A stretch of DNA of 25,535 nt, from positions 1-25,535 of the forward strand of contig MEXE01000024.1 in NCBI GenBank assembly GCA_001775555.1. Reading direction: 5' to 3'. The notes under the pieces were generated by a model, which was not told the origin of the DNA, searched no databases, and worked only from the letters and a program-made list of their open reading frames with translations. The translations under genes and the position numbers were made by a program. Within the stretch, counting starts at the first letter, position 1. The number at the start of each line of letters is the position of its first letter. Below, piece after piece: positions 16,401-23,204 of this stretch. This DNA comes from Candidatus Amesbacteria bacterium RBG_19FT_COMBO_48_16. Lineage in GTDB: Bacteria; Patescibacteriota; Microgenomatia; CAZETR01; Amesbacteraceae.

Positions 16401-16676
16401 TTACCGAAACGCTGCAGCTACCGGCGGAGGAGAGACATGCGAAACATCGGTGGGGACCAAGCCGGCTGCCACAGCCCGGTCGAGCAGTGTTTGAGTTGAG
16501 GAAAGCGAATAAATTTGCGTCAGCAGGTTTTGGTTTTGAAAGTTTAACTGGATTAAGTCGGATTGAATATCAGCCAGTTCCGATCCCTGGGTAGCCCTGA
16601 AACTGGTTATCAGGAGTTGGCCGGCCAGCAAGCCAAGGTTGAGTGTGAGAATTAATATTACGGGTAATTTCTTCAT
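16401..16676 (-). CDS. ftsL: FtsL-like small divisome protein
   Basis: 91-residue bitopic protein: short basic N-terminus (MKK), one membrane helix (about 4-22), then a Leu/Gln/Asn-rich helical stretch (about 28-72, IQSDLIQLNFQNQNLLTQIYSL) that reads as a coiled coil, and a Pro-rich end. FtsL sequences are poorly conserved, so the name depends on topology and on its place between rsmH and ftsI, which is standard for ftsL. In that family it joins FtsB/DivIC and FtsQ and helps activate FtsWI. Its ATG directly follows the rsmH stop with no spacer. Confidence 0.75.
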   Translation of the reverse strand: MKKLPVILILTLNLGLLAGQLLITSFRATQGSELADIQSDLIQLNFQNQNLLTQIYSLSSTQTLLDRAVAAGLVPTDVSHVSPPPVAAAFR

Positions 16677-17525
16677 TTAATTTTTTTCAAATACTCTCAG
16701 CTTGGCACTGTGGCTCTTGGGATTGGCCGCTAATTCTTCCGGATCCGGGGTGACCGGTCGGGGGGTAAGTGTCTGACCTAAACCGGTTTTGGACCAATTT
16801 TGAAAAAGATTTTTGACTAATCGGTCTTCCAATGAATGGAAAGTTATAACAACCATCCGTCCTGCCGGACGCAGAACCTTTAAAGCTTGGGGCAAGACTG
16901 TGGTTATAGCTGTTAACTCGTCGTTTACAGCCATACGCAACGCCTGAAAAGCCTGGCGGGACCAGGTCCCTGTAACTGTAGCTAATTCGGCAGTGGTGGT
17001 ATATGGTTTATGGTCGATAATTCTTTTGGCCAGACTTAAAGCCGCCGGAATCTCCCCGTAACTTCTTAATAGAGAGGCTAGTTGTTTGGCAGATAAGTTG
17101 TTGACCAGATCGGCTGCCGTATTCGGAAGACCGGTATCCATGCGCATATCAAGCGGGCCGGCGATTTGAAAAGAGAAACCGCGCCCAGGTGTAACTAACT
17201 GATGCCAAGACGCTCCCAAGTCAAATAAAATGCCTGATACGGGTTGCCATTTTTGGTGGGTGACAACTTCTTCTAAGTGGATAAAATTAGCCCTGATTAA
17301 AATAAGTTTCTTTGAGCTCAGGGCAAGCTGGAAAGAGCTCAAAGTAGAAACATAATCTAAAGCCTCCTGGTCTTGATCTAATCCCAAAACCAATCCACCT
17401 CGGCGTAAAATCTCGGCGGCGTGACCGCCGCCTCCGAGAGTGGCGTCCACATAGCGACCCTTGGGTTGAATGTTAAGCCATGTGCAAGCTGATTGTAAAA
17501 GTACAGGCTGGTGAAAAGTGCTCAT
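16677..17525 (-). CDS. rsmH: 16S rRNA (cytosine-1402-N4) methyltransferase RsmH
   Basis: SAM-dependent enzyme (282 residues, also called MraW) that methylates N4 of C1402 in the 16S rRNA decoding site. Motifs: FHQPVLL at the N-terminus, the SAM-binding YVDATLGGGGHAAEIL (25-40), VLGLDQDQEAL (46-56), the ILFDLGASWHQL region (family: DLGvSS.Qld, here with GASWH), GRGFSFQIAGPLDMRMD, and RPAGRMVVITFHSLEDRLVK near residue 225-245. The C-terminal KSHSAKLRVFEKN is typical. A reasonable Shine-Dalgarno sequence (GGGAG, 6 bases before the ATG) is present, and the gene begins 1 base after mraZ. Confidence 0.96.
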   Translation of the reverse strand: MSTFHQPVLLQSACTWLNIQPKGRYVDATLGGGGHAAEILRRGGLVLGLDQDQEALDYVSTLSSFQLALSSKKLILIRANFIHLEEVVTHQKWQPVSGILFDLGASWHQLVTPGRGFSFQIAGPLDMRMDTGLPNTAADLVNNLSAKQLASLLRSYGEIPAALSLAKRIIDHKPYTTTAELATVTGTWSRQAFQALRMAVNDELTAITTVLPQALKVLRPAGRMVVITFHSLEDRLVKNLFQNWSKTGLGQTLTPRPVTPDPEELAANPKSHSAKLRVFEKN

Positions 17526-17526
17526 A

Positions 17527-17958
17527 TCACACTCCCAGATTGGATAGCTTTTCTGCTATAGCTTCCGCCTGGGTAGCAATACGGGCAGAATATTTGCCAA
17601 AGCGTTGTTTATCCCAAATTTCAACCCGATCAACAGCACCGGTAATTACGCAATCAGATCCTATTCCAGCAAAACGGCGCAGGTACTCGGGTAAGAGGAT
17701 CCGACCCAAACGGTCAAAATCCACCTCTGACGCTCCATAACTTAAATTTCTGATAAAATCCCGGGCGTCCGATCGAGTCAAAGGTAATTGGGATAATTTG
17801 TGAATGAGCTGTTCCCAAACCGGTTTGGGATAAAGAAACAAGCAGCCGTCTAAGCCTTGACAGATAACGGCACCGCTTTCCAGCTGGGAACGGAACTTTT
17901 TAGGGATGGAAAGACGACCTTTTGCTTCGAGATGATGTTCATATTGGCCGGTAAACAT
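17527..17958 (-). CDS. mraZ: transcriptional regulator MraZ
   Basis: 143-residue AbrB-fold regulator of the dcw operon. MFTGQYEHHLEAKGRLSIPKKFR at the start and SEVDFDRLGRILLPEYLR near residue 82 are the two family repeats, each ending in the DxxGRi.iP motif that contacts DNA. I chose the ATG at 17958 because the family begins MFmGeY. A GTG at 17976 is in frame but falls inside the operator repeats and would add six unusual residues. It heads the mraZ-rsmH-ftsL-ftsI cluster, with a strong promoter and three direct repeats immediately upstream, so it probably represses itself. No clear Shine-Dalgarno sequence is seen. Confidence 0.95.
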   Translation of the reverse strand: MFTGQYEHHLEAKGRLSIPKKFRSQLESGAVICQGLDGCLFLYPKPVWEQLIHKLSQLPLTRSDARDFIRNLSYGASEVDFDRLGRILLPEYLRRFAGIGSDCVITGAVDRVEIWDKQRFGKYSARIATQAEAIAEKLSNLGV

Positions 17959-17970
17959 ACCAGGATAATT

Positions 17971-17996
17971 TACCACTTTTTACCACTATGTACCAC
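17971..17996 (-). promoter_or_regulatory. MraZ-type operator: three direct repeats at 10-bp spacing
   Basis: Three copies of GTGGTA (minus strand) lie at 17991-17996, 17981-17986 and 17971-17976, in exact 10-bp phase, with wider matches (A)AGTGGTA/TAGTGGTA. MraZ binding sites in other bacteria are three to four short G-rich repeats (TGGG-like, or AAAGTGG-like in Mollicutes) at one-helical-turn spacing just before mraZ. The first repeat overlaps the -10 box and the other two lie around and after the start site, a layout that would repress. Confidence 0.8.
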
Positions 17997-18023
17997 TATG
18001 GTCTATTTTCACGGGCTTGTCAA
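17995..18023 (-). promoter_or_regulatory. dcw cluster promoter upstream of mraZ
   Basis: On the minus strand, a perfect -35 TTGACA (18018-18023) and a -10 CATAGT (17995-18000, 4/6) are exactly 17 bases apart. Transcription would begin near 17988, about 30 bases before the mraZ ATG. The -35 lies within a small inverted repeat (TTGTC-AA-GACAA, 18017-18028). Confidence 0.7.
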
Positions 18024-18067
18024 GACAAAGAAATACCGAAGAAGTTCATAATAAAGGTCCCACCTCT

Positions 18068-18076
18068 AAAGTGGTA
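18068..18076 (+). promoter_or_regulatory. isolated extra MraZ-like half-site
   Basis: AAAGTGGTA on the plus strand repeats the unit of the mraZ operator (AAGTGGTA) once, in the opposite orientation, about 70 bp away. It sits in the -35 region of the plus-strand extended -10 at 18092. A single 8-9 base match may be chance. Confidence 0.25.
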
Positions 18077-18091
18077 GACGGCGGTCGAGCG

Positions 18092-18100
18092 TGCTATTAT
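18092..18100 (+). promoter_or_regulatory. extended -10 promoter facing away from mraZ
   Basis: TGCTATTAT, an extended -10 (TGn plus TATTAT, 5/6), ends 8 bases before an ATG at 18109. No convincing -35 is present, as is common for extended -10 promoters. The same nine bases occur at the tRNA-Val and ftsZ promoters. Confidence 0.4.
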
Positions 18101-18108
18101 CATCGACG

Positions 18109-18195
18109 ATGCTGGAGAAAATGTTTCTAGAAACTCCGCCTCCGTTGACGCCGGAGGAAGTTGATCTGCAGTGCTTGGGATGTCAGCATATCTAG
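18109..18195 (+). CDS. possible 28-residue small protein with a CxxC-H motif
   Basis: Not recognised. A short plus-strand ORF in the otherwise gene-free gap upstream of mraZ encodes a Leu/Glu/Pro-rich peptide containing ETPPPLTPEEVDL and ending CLGCQHI. The Cys-x-x-Cys-x-His could bind a metal or be redox active. Support is the extended -10 eight bases before the ATG, the same spacing as at lepB and rplU. Against it are the short length, an internal hairpin (18139-18157), and no homology check. A small RNA from the same promoter is an alternative. Confidence 0.3.
   Translation: MLEKMFLETPPPLTPEEVDLQCLGCQHI
18139..18157. repeat. short inverted repeat (hairpin)
   Basis: CCTCCG and CGGAGG are separated by 7 bases (TTGACGC). 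It lies within the possible small ORF. No T-run follows on either strand, so it is not a standard terminator. Confidence 0.35.
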
Positions 18196-18220
18196 TCGGA
18201 TTAAAAAATTCATGAAACTT

Positions 18221-18244
18221 TCCTCAGGGCGGTTCTACTGAGGA
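18221..18244 (-). terminator. possible terminator hairpin at the end of the right-hand operon
   Basis: TCCTCAG and CTGAGGA form a perfect 7-bp stem around a 10-base loop; the TAG stop of the gene at 18235-18744 lies in the loop. On the minus strand a run of six T follows about 14 bases after the stem, which is too far for a classical intrinsic terminator. It could serve converging transcripts from either side. Confidence 0.35.
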
Positions 18245-18744
18245 TCTGATAGGGTCACAGTGTCACCCGGAGAAACTTCAAAAGGGTAAGTCGCGGTGAA
18301 GATGGAGCGATTTTCGCTGTCACGCAGGGTGAGCTCCATGACGGCGTTTTGGATATTCTCATGGTAAGTAAACTTACCACTGCTCTCACTGCCTAATAAC
18401 TGCTTTTGGGAATAATCGGTTTTTCCTTCCAGTTTTGCGGCTGCGTTAACACCCGTCTGGATGCGGTTTTTCTTAACTGTAGCGTAGTAAATAATATTAT
18501 ATTCGAGCTGATCGGCGTAGACGTCGGTAATATCCACAGTGACGTATCGGGCGTCATTGGAAAACGTCAGAGACGCTTTAGGGTATTTATCCTCGGATAA
18601 CTGCTGAGCTGATGATATTGGGCTTGGGGTGGGTGTAGGGGCAACAGACGGCGATTTTGGATTAATGAATGTCGATTTCAGAATAAAACCAAGAATTAGG
18701 ATAATAAGTGTAATTCCGACGGCGGTAAAATACTTTTTGGGCAT
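18235..18744 (-). CDS. single-pass membrane-anchored protein of unknown function
   Basis: Not recognised. The 169-residue protein starts with MPKKYF and a strong membrane helix (about 6-26), followed by a Pro/Thr/Ser-rich linker (about 30-48, APTPTPSPISS) and an outside domain of about 115 residues rich in beta-prone stretches (ASLTFSNDARYVTVDITDVYADQLEYNI and AVMELTLRDSENRSIFTATYPFEV). The layout suggests an Ig-like or small beta-sandwich domain held on a stalk outside the cell. No cysteine or catalytic pattern is visible. It follows glyS by 6 bases as the last gene of the operon-like run, so it is probably co-transcribed with the surface-glycan genes. Confidence 0.75.
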   Translation of the reverse strand: MPKKYFTAVGITLIILILGFILKSTFINPKSPSVAPTPTPSPISSAQQLSEDKYPKASLTFSNDARYVTVDITDVYADQLEYNIIYYATVKKNRIQTGVNAAAKLEGKTDYSQKQLLGSESSGKFTYHENIQNAVMELTLRDSENRSIFTATYPFEVSPGDTVTLSDPQ

Positions 18745-18750
18745 TGGTAA

Positions 18751-20004
18751 TTACTTTAACTTTGTCGTGAAGTAGGTGTCAAGTTTGGGAATAGGGAGGC
18801 GTTCCTGTGAAGCGGAATCCCGGTCGCGGACGGTAACAGTGTCGTCTTCGAGAGTCTGGTAATCAATGGTAACGCACCAGGGAGTACCGATCTCATCCTG
18901 GGCGTAATATCGCTTACCGATATTACCCCGGTCATCCCAGGCCGGATTCAGCTCAAGATTAAGTTTAAGATTTTTATAAATTTCTCCGGCTTTGGTTACC
19001 AGAGCTTCTTTATTGGAAACAAGGGGGAAAACGGCGACTTTATGGGGAGCTAATTTAGGATGAAGTTTAAGAACCACCCTATCCCCTACTTCGGAATAAG
19101 AATCTATTAGAAAAAAGAGGGTGGCGCGGTCAACTCCGCCAGAGGTTTCAATAACCCAAGGGGTGAAATCGTTATGGGTAAGTTTATGGCGAGATAGATC
19201 CCAATCACCACGATTGTGGATGCCTTCGCATTCTTTCCAACCGAAGGGGGCGTTGTACTCGATGTCTTCGGCGGCTCTTGCGTAATGGGCTCGTTCATCA
19301 GGGGCGTGTTCCCTGAAACGAAGGTTTTCTTTTCTAATACCTAATCTTGTGTACCAGTTTAGGCGTTGTTTTTTCCAATATTCAAACCACTTGTTGGCCT
19401 CATTCTCACCAGGCTTAATAAAAAATTCTAGCTCCATTTGCTCAAATTCCCGGCTTCTGAAAGTAAAATTGCCGGGGGTTATTTCATTCCTGAATGCTTT
19501 ACCGATTTGGGCGATACCAAAGGGGATTTCCTGCCGAGTAGAGTTGATTACGTTTTTGAAATTTACGAATACTCCCTGGGTAATTTCCCCTCGAAGATAA
19601 GTTTTTTGTTTAGGTTCGGTTGACCCCAGGTAAACTTCGGTTAGTAAATTAAATGTTTTTTGATCGGTAAGTTCGCCTCCGCAGTCGGGACAATGATTTT
19701 CAACCTGATCAATACGGAAGCGGTGGTGGCAATTTTTGCACTCCACCAAGGGGTCGGTGAAAGAAGCTGTATGGCCGGAGGCTTCCCAGATTTGAGGATT
19801 CATAATAATAGCGGCGTCCAGACCGACGACATCCTCACGTTCGTAAACTATAGTTTTCCACCACTCCCTTTTGACATTGTTTTTTATTTCTACTCCCAAC
19901 GGCCCATAATCCCAAAAACCCTGGAGACCGCCGTAGATATCGGAGCCGGGAAAAACAAAACCGCGGCGCTTACACAAGGAGACAACCTTTTCCATTAAAT
20001 CCAT
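18751..20004 (-). CDS. glyS: glycyl-tRNA synthetase, homodimeric (alpha2) type
   Basis: Class IIa synthetase of 417 residues that charges tRNA-Gly. It is the single-chain eukaryote/archaea/Thermus-type enzyme, not the alpha2-beta2 enzyme. Motifs: MEKVVSLCKRRGFVFPGSDIYGGLQGFWDYGPLG at the start, EASGHTASFTDPLVECKNCHHRF with a four-Cys zinc-type module (Cys89, 92, 105, 108), GIAQIGKAFRNEITP (motif 2 start, about 160-175), FRSREFEQMELEFF, and the C-terminal anticodon-binding domain (LAPHKVAVFPL to TVRDRDSASQERLP). It is shorter than Thermus GlyRS (about 506 residues). Gap to recO is 12 bases. Confidence 0.95.
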   Translation of the reverse strand: MDLMEKVVSLCKRRGFVFPGSDIYGGLQGFWDYGPLGVEIKNNVKREWWKTIVYEREDVVGLDAAIIMNPQIWEASGHTASFTDPLVECKNCHHRFRIDQVENHCPDCGGELTDQKTFNLLTEVYLGSTEPKQKTYLRGEITQGVFVNFKNVINSTRQEIPFGIAQIGKAFRNEITPGNFTFRSREFEQMELEFFIKPGENEANKWFEYWKKQRLNWYTRLGIRKENLRFREHAPDERAHYARAAEDIEYNAPFGWKECEGIHNRGDWDLSRHKLTHNDFTPWVIETSGGVDRATLFFLIDSYSEVGDRVVLKLHPKLAPHKVAVFPLVSNKEALVTKAGEIYKNLKLNLELNPAWDDRGNIGKRYYAQDEIGTPWCVTIDYQTLEDDTVTVRDRDSASQERLPIPKLDTYFTTKLK

Positions 20005-20016
20005 TTACTTATTTTA

Positions 20017-20565
20017 TCATTGTTTGAGGCGGGAGAGAAAATCCGGAGAGTGGAGGGGGCGGTTGATTATTTCTTCGATAAATTCATCCACTTCACCGAC
20101 ATACTCTTTGTCTTTTGGCCAGTAACCCAATTCACAAACAATTTGTAATTTCCAGCCGTTAATTTTGGACTGCCAATCCCTTTTAAGATTTGAGATTTGA
20201 GATAGAGATAGAGACAGCAGAGTGAATATTTCCGGATGGGGCTGGCGGTCAGGAGTTAGTTTATCGACTATCTCGCAAAGCTGGTAAGCTAAGGTAATCC
20301 GTCCCAAAAAACGGCGCCAGGGAGAAAAAGAGTTTAAAACCTGCACCTCGGTTAAAGTATCCAGCTCTCCCCTGCCCCGTGCAGCTGAAACCTTAACTTG
20401 ATTGAATAGTTCTAAAGAACCGACCCGACGCGAAGAGGATTTGCGTATACCGCGGGCCAGAAGAGTAATTTTACCTAATGTTTCAGTAAACAGGGTTATA
20501 AGTTTATCGGCTTCACCAATATTTTGCCGCTTGATGACAATACCTTCAACTGTATAAGTGCGCAT
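20017..20565 (-). CDS. recO: DNA repair protein RecO, short form
   Basis: Recombination mediator that helps load RecA on SSB-coated single strands, with RecR. The N-terminal OB-fold is clear: YTVEGIVIKRQNIGEADKLITLFTETLGKITLLARGIRKSSSRRVGSLELFNQVKV (about residues 4-60). The helical middle, with LAYQLCEIVDKLTPDRQPHPEIFTLL, follows. The protein has only 182 residues, whereas most RecO have about 240, and the usual C-terminal four-Cys zinc region is missing: after LQIVCELGYWP only one Cys remains. Its ATG overlaps the DUF4012 gene's stop by one base (TAATG), so translation is coupled. The stop is TGA and no frameshifted continuation was seen. Confidence 0.88.
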   Translation of the reverse strand: MRTYTVEGIVIKRQNIGEADKLITLFTETLGKITLLARGIRKSSSRRVGSLELFNQVKVSAARGRGELDTLTEVQVLNSFSPWRRFLGRITLAYQLCEIVDKLTPDRQPHPEIFTLLSLSLSQISNLKRDWQSKINGWKLQIVCELGYWPKDKEYVGEVDEFIEEIINRPLHSPDFLSRLKQ

Positions 20566-22529
20566 TAAAAGGCTAGAGTGATATCACGATCGGAAGACAG
20601 AATAAGCTCCGGCTGTTTTTTGCCGTTAATAGTAACCACGTAGGGAAAATCTTTAGCTCCGGCTTGCTTTTGGATGAGTAGTTTATGAGGGGATTTGGCC
20701 TTGAAAGGCAGTTTGTATTTGAGAGTAATAACCCGGGTATTTAGGGGGGTGAGAGTGAAAAAACCCTCAAAGACGGTCTTACCCAAATCCTCGCCTGTTT
20801 TTTGTCCTGATTCAAAACCTTGTGCTTCTATAAGCTCACTGCCTTTGGGGACGAATACCCGCAGCCAATCTCGGAAAACACCATTAAGTTTGAGTTTAGT
20901 CTCGGCGTCCTGAAAATATTGCTGAGGGTTTTTGTAAGTCAGAGTGAGAGTAACAGTAGTTGTTCCGTCGGATGTAATGTCTATTTTTTGGTCAGCGGAA
21001 TATGTCACCCAGGCATTGGTTTTGGCACCGGCAAAATTGGTATCTACCACAAACAGATAATCTCCTTCGGTTTCCCGGACTCTTCCCGCCAGATTGAACG
21101 ACTCTGCCGCGGCCTGAGTTTTGGAATCCACAAAATACAGCTGGATGTGTTTTTCATTAAACAGGGCCAGGCCTGTCTGAAATAACGTACCCATCTTCGA
21201 TTTGGGCTGGGCCATGACATTTGCCAAAACCGAATACATCATCGGGCCGATGAAAGATTTTCGCTGGCCGTAATTTTTCGGCTGGAGGATAATCTGGCCG
21301 GTAATCGAATCCCAAACTACCGGACCTTCCACGTCGGCAAATAATTCTAGTTCGTACCAAACCTGGGGGCAATTGCATCGGGAATCATCAGCGGCAGAGA
21401 AATTTCCAAAACCAGGAACTCCGATCGGTCCGGTAATTTTCAATAATTCCACCAAAACCTGGGTATCAACGGTAAATACACCGTCCACAGCCGGTGAGTT
21501 GGTAAGTTGGTAGTTGGGAAAAAACGTATCCATAGAAACCTTGAAATCGGGTGAAAGATTTTGATCCCGCATGTACCAGTAAGGTACTTTTGGCAAATAA
21601 TTGACAATCGGTTCTGGTGCAGGAATTTTTTTGGTAAATTTGGCATCCAAGGTGTAGATATCCTCGGATTGAATGACACTTATTTTACCTTTGTCGATGG
21701 AAATGACGGCATAAGCGGTCATAAATCCCCCGGTAGCCCGTAACTCGGCGTCGTTTTGGAAAATAACCAGGTATTTTCGGGGAGAATCAAGACCCAGAAT
21801 ATAGGGTGCTGCCTCCAAAAGCGGGGCAGCATCATTGGTTAGAGTACTGGCTTGATCAAGAAGGGAAATACCGGTGGTGATTTGGTCGCGAATAGGACGA
21901 CCCCGGAAATTTTTAGGATAGCGTTTAGGATTTATCTGGTCGACTTCCTGTTGGGCTTTTTGCAAATGATCACCGATATTTGCCAGCTGTGGTTTGAGCT
22001 TATCTAATGTCGTGATCACAAAGTTGATTCTGTCCTCGGTAGTCTTGGCTCCGTCGCCGGTTGTACCCAAACCCTTTAGGCCAATAATGTCAGCATAAGG
22101 TGTTATGGCATCGATGGCTATCTCGGCAGCGGCGATTAATTCCCGTCCGGCAGCAAGACCTCTCTGACCATCCAGGTAATAGTTTCTGGCTAGAGGAATG
22201 ATTTTTAACCAACCCAGACGGCTAAAACGGTTCTTCACGTTTTCCAGGTCCGCTTTGACTACTCCCAGTTGATTTTTAGTCCCGGCCAGATCTTGTGATT
22301 TGAGTAGTTCAGGAAGCTTGCGACCGGATGATTCCAGATCTTTAACCGAGGCTAAAATACTTTTGGCAGGAAGTACAAAACCTACGGTGAGTACCAGAAA
22401 TAATATCAGCAGAATAACACCGAAAGGCACTAAAAACTTTTTAAACTTTTCTCTGCCTTTCCGGACAGGCGGGGAGGCATCAAAAGACCGGACCAGGGGG
22501 GTGATCTCAGGCAGGTTATTATCATTCAT
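20565..22529 (-). CDS. DUF4012 domain-containing membrane protein
   Basis: 654-residue protein with a short cytoplasmic N-terminus, one membrane helix (about 33-53) and a large outside part. A coiled, helical region (about 55-245, with SILASVKDLESSGRKLPELL and KLKPQLANIGDHLQKAQQEVDQI) precedes the DUF4012 core, recognised by FQNDAELRATGGFMTAYAVISIDKGKI (about 256-282) and the LLKITGPIGVPGFG and VTLTLTYKNP segments. The biochemical role of DUF4012 is unknown. The family is frequent in CPR and Actinobacteria, often beside glycosyltransferases, as here, which suggests a part in surface polysaccharide assembly or export. The start is 7 bases after the phosphoglycosyl transferase gene. Confidence 0.88.
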   Translation of the reverse strand: MNDNNLPEITPLVRSFDASPPVRKGREKFKKFLVPFGVILLILFLVLTVGFVLPAKSILASVKDLESSGRKLPELLKSQDLAGTKNQLGVVKADLENVKNRFSRLGWLKIIPLARNYYLDGQRGLAAGRELIAAAEIAIDAITPYADIIGLKGLGTTGDGAKTTEDRINFVITTLDKLKPQLANIGDHLQKAQQEVDQINPKRYPKNFRGRPIRDQITTGISLLDQASTLTNDAAPLLEAAPYILGLDSPRKYLVIFQNDAELRATGGFMTAYAVISIDKGKISVIQSEDIYTLDAKFTKKIPAPEPIVNYLPKVPYWYMRDQNLSPDFKVSMDTFFPNYQLTNSPAVDGVFTVDTQVLVELLKITGPIGVPGFGNFSAADDSRCNCPQVWYELELFADVEGPVVWDSITGQIILQPKNYGQRKSFIGPMMYSVLANVMAQPKSKMGTLFQTGLALFNEKHIQLYFVDSKTQAAAESFNLAGRVRETEGDYLFVVDTNFAGAKTNAWVTYSADQKIDITSDGTTTVTLTLTYKNPQQYFQDAETKLKLNGVFRDWLRVFVPKGSELIEAQGFESGQKTGEDLGKTVFEGFFTLTPLNTRVITLKYKLPFKAKSPHKLLIQKQAGAKDFPYVVTINGKKQPELILSSDRDITLAF

Positions 22530-22536
22530 GATTTGG

Positions 22537-23184
22537 TTAAGATACTCCGCTACCCCTTCCGGATATCATCACGAAGGGCGTTTTAAACAAGATCTGCAGA
22601 TCATACCACAATGACAGATTTTGCGCATACCTGGCGTCTAACTCTATTCTTTTGTCAAAATTGAGCTGACTTCTCCCAGAAACCTGCCACTGACCTGTAA
22701 TACCCGGCCGGACAGACAAAGCTTTTTGTATCAGATCGGCAGTTTCAGGATACCTATTTTTTTGATCGTCCAGTTCGTCCGGATAATAGGGACGCGGTCC
22801 GACCATGCTCATCTCCCCTTTTAGGACATTAATGAATTGGGGAGTTTCATCGAGAGAATATTTGCAGATAAATTTCCCAACTTTGGTTCTTAAGGGATCG
22901 TTTTCCAATTTATAGCTTTTTTTCTTATATTCCTTGAGGTAGTTTTCGAACTTGGGATCGTGAAACTGCAGGTATCGGGCGTTGGGAATCATGGATCTAA
23001 ATTTCAACAAGCGAAAGACTTTCCCCTGTTTCCCTACCCGGTCCGACCATTCGACAAACACCGGGCCTTGCGGGGATTCAATTTTGATGGCTATGGCTAC
23101 GAGAAGATCGACAGGGAAAAAAAGAATCAGCAAAAAAATGGATAAAAAGATATCCATTACCCTTTTAAATTGGATGTAGGACAT
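22537..23184 (-). CDS. initiating phosphoglycosyl transferase (bacterial sugar transferase family)
   Basis: Monotopic phosphoglycosyl transferase of 215 residues (PglC/WcaJ C-terminal-domain type). It moves a phospho-sugar from a nucleotide sugar to undecaprenyl phosphate, starting a surface glycan. It has an N-terminal re-entrant hydrophobic helix (about 10-33), KFRSM (61-65), YSLDETPQFINVLKGEMSMVGPRP (109-132, with the catalytic pair Asp112-Glu113), and the C-terminal RPGITGQWQVSGRS. It lacks the N-terminal multi-helix domain of WcaJ/WbaP, so it is the minimal catalytic form. The sugar cannot be told from sequence. The gene is 20 bases after manC. Confidence 0.92.
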   Translation of the reverse strand: MSYIQFKRVMDIFLSIFLLILFFPVDLLVAIAIKIESPQGPVFVEWSDRVGKQGKVFRLLKFRSMIPNARYLQFHDPKFENYLKEYKKKSYKLENDPLRTKVGKFICKYSLDETPQFINVLKGEMSMVGPRPYYPDELDDQKNRYPETADLIQKALSVRPGITGQWQVSGRSQLNFDKRIELDARYAQNLSLWYDLQILFKTPFVMISGRGSGVS

Positions 23185-23204
23185 CAGTTTAGAAGTTTAC
23201 GGGT

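Noticed and set aside
17959..17976. Upstream GTG start for mraZ
   Set aside because: It would place the first codon inside the operator repeats and add residues that MraZ proteins lack; the ATG at 17958 matches the family start.
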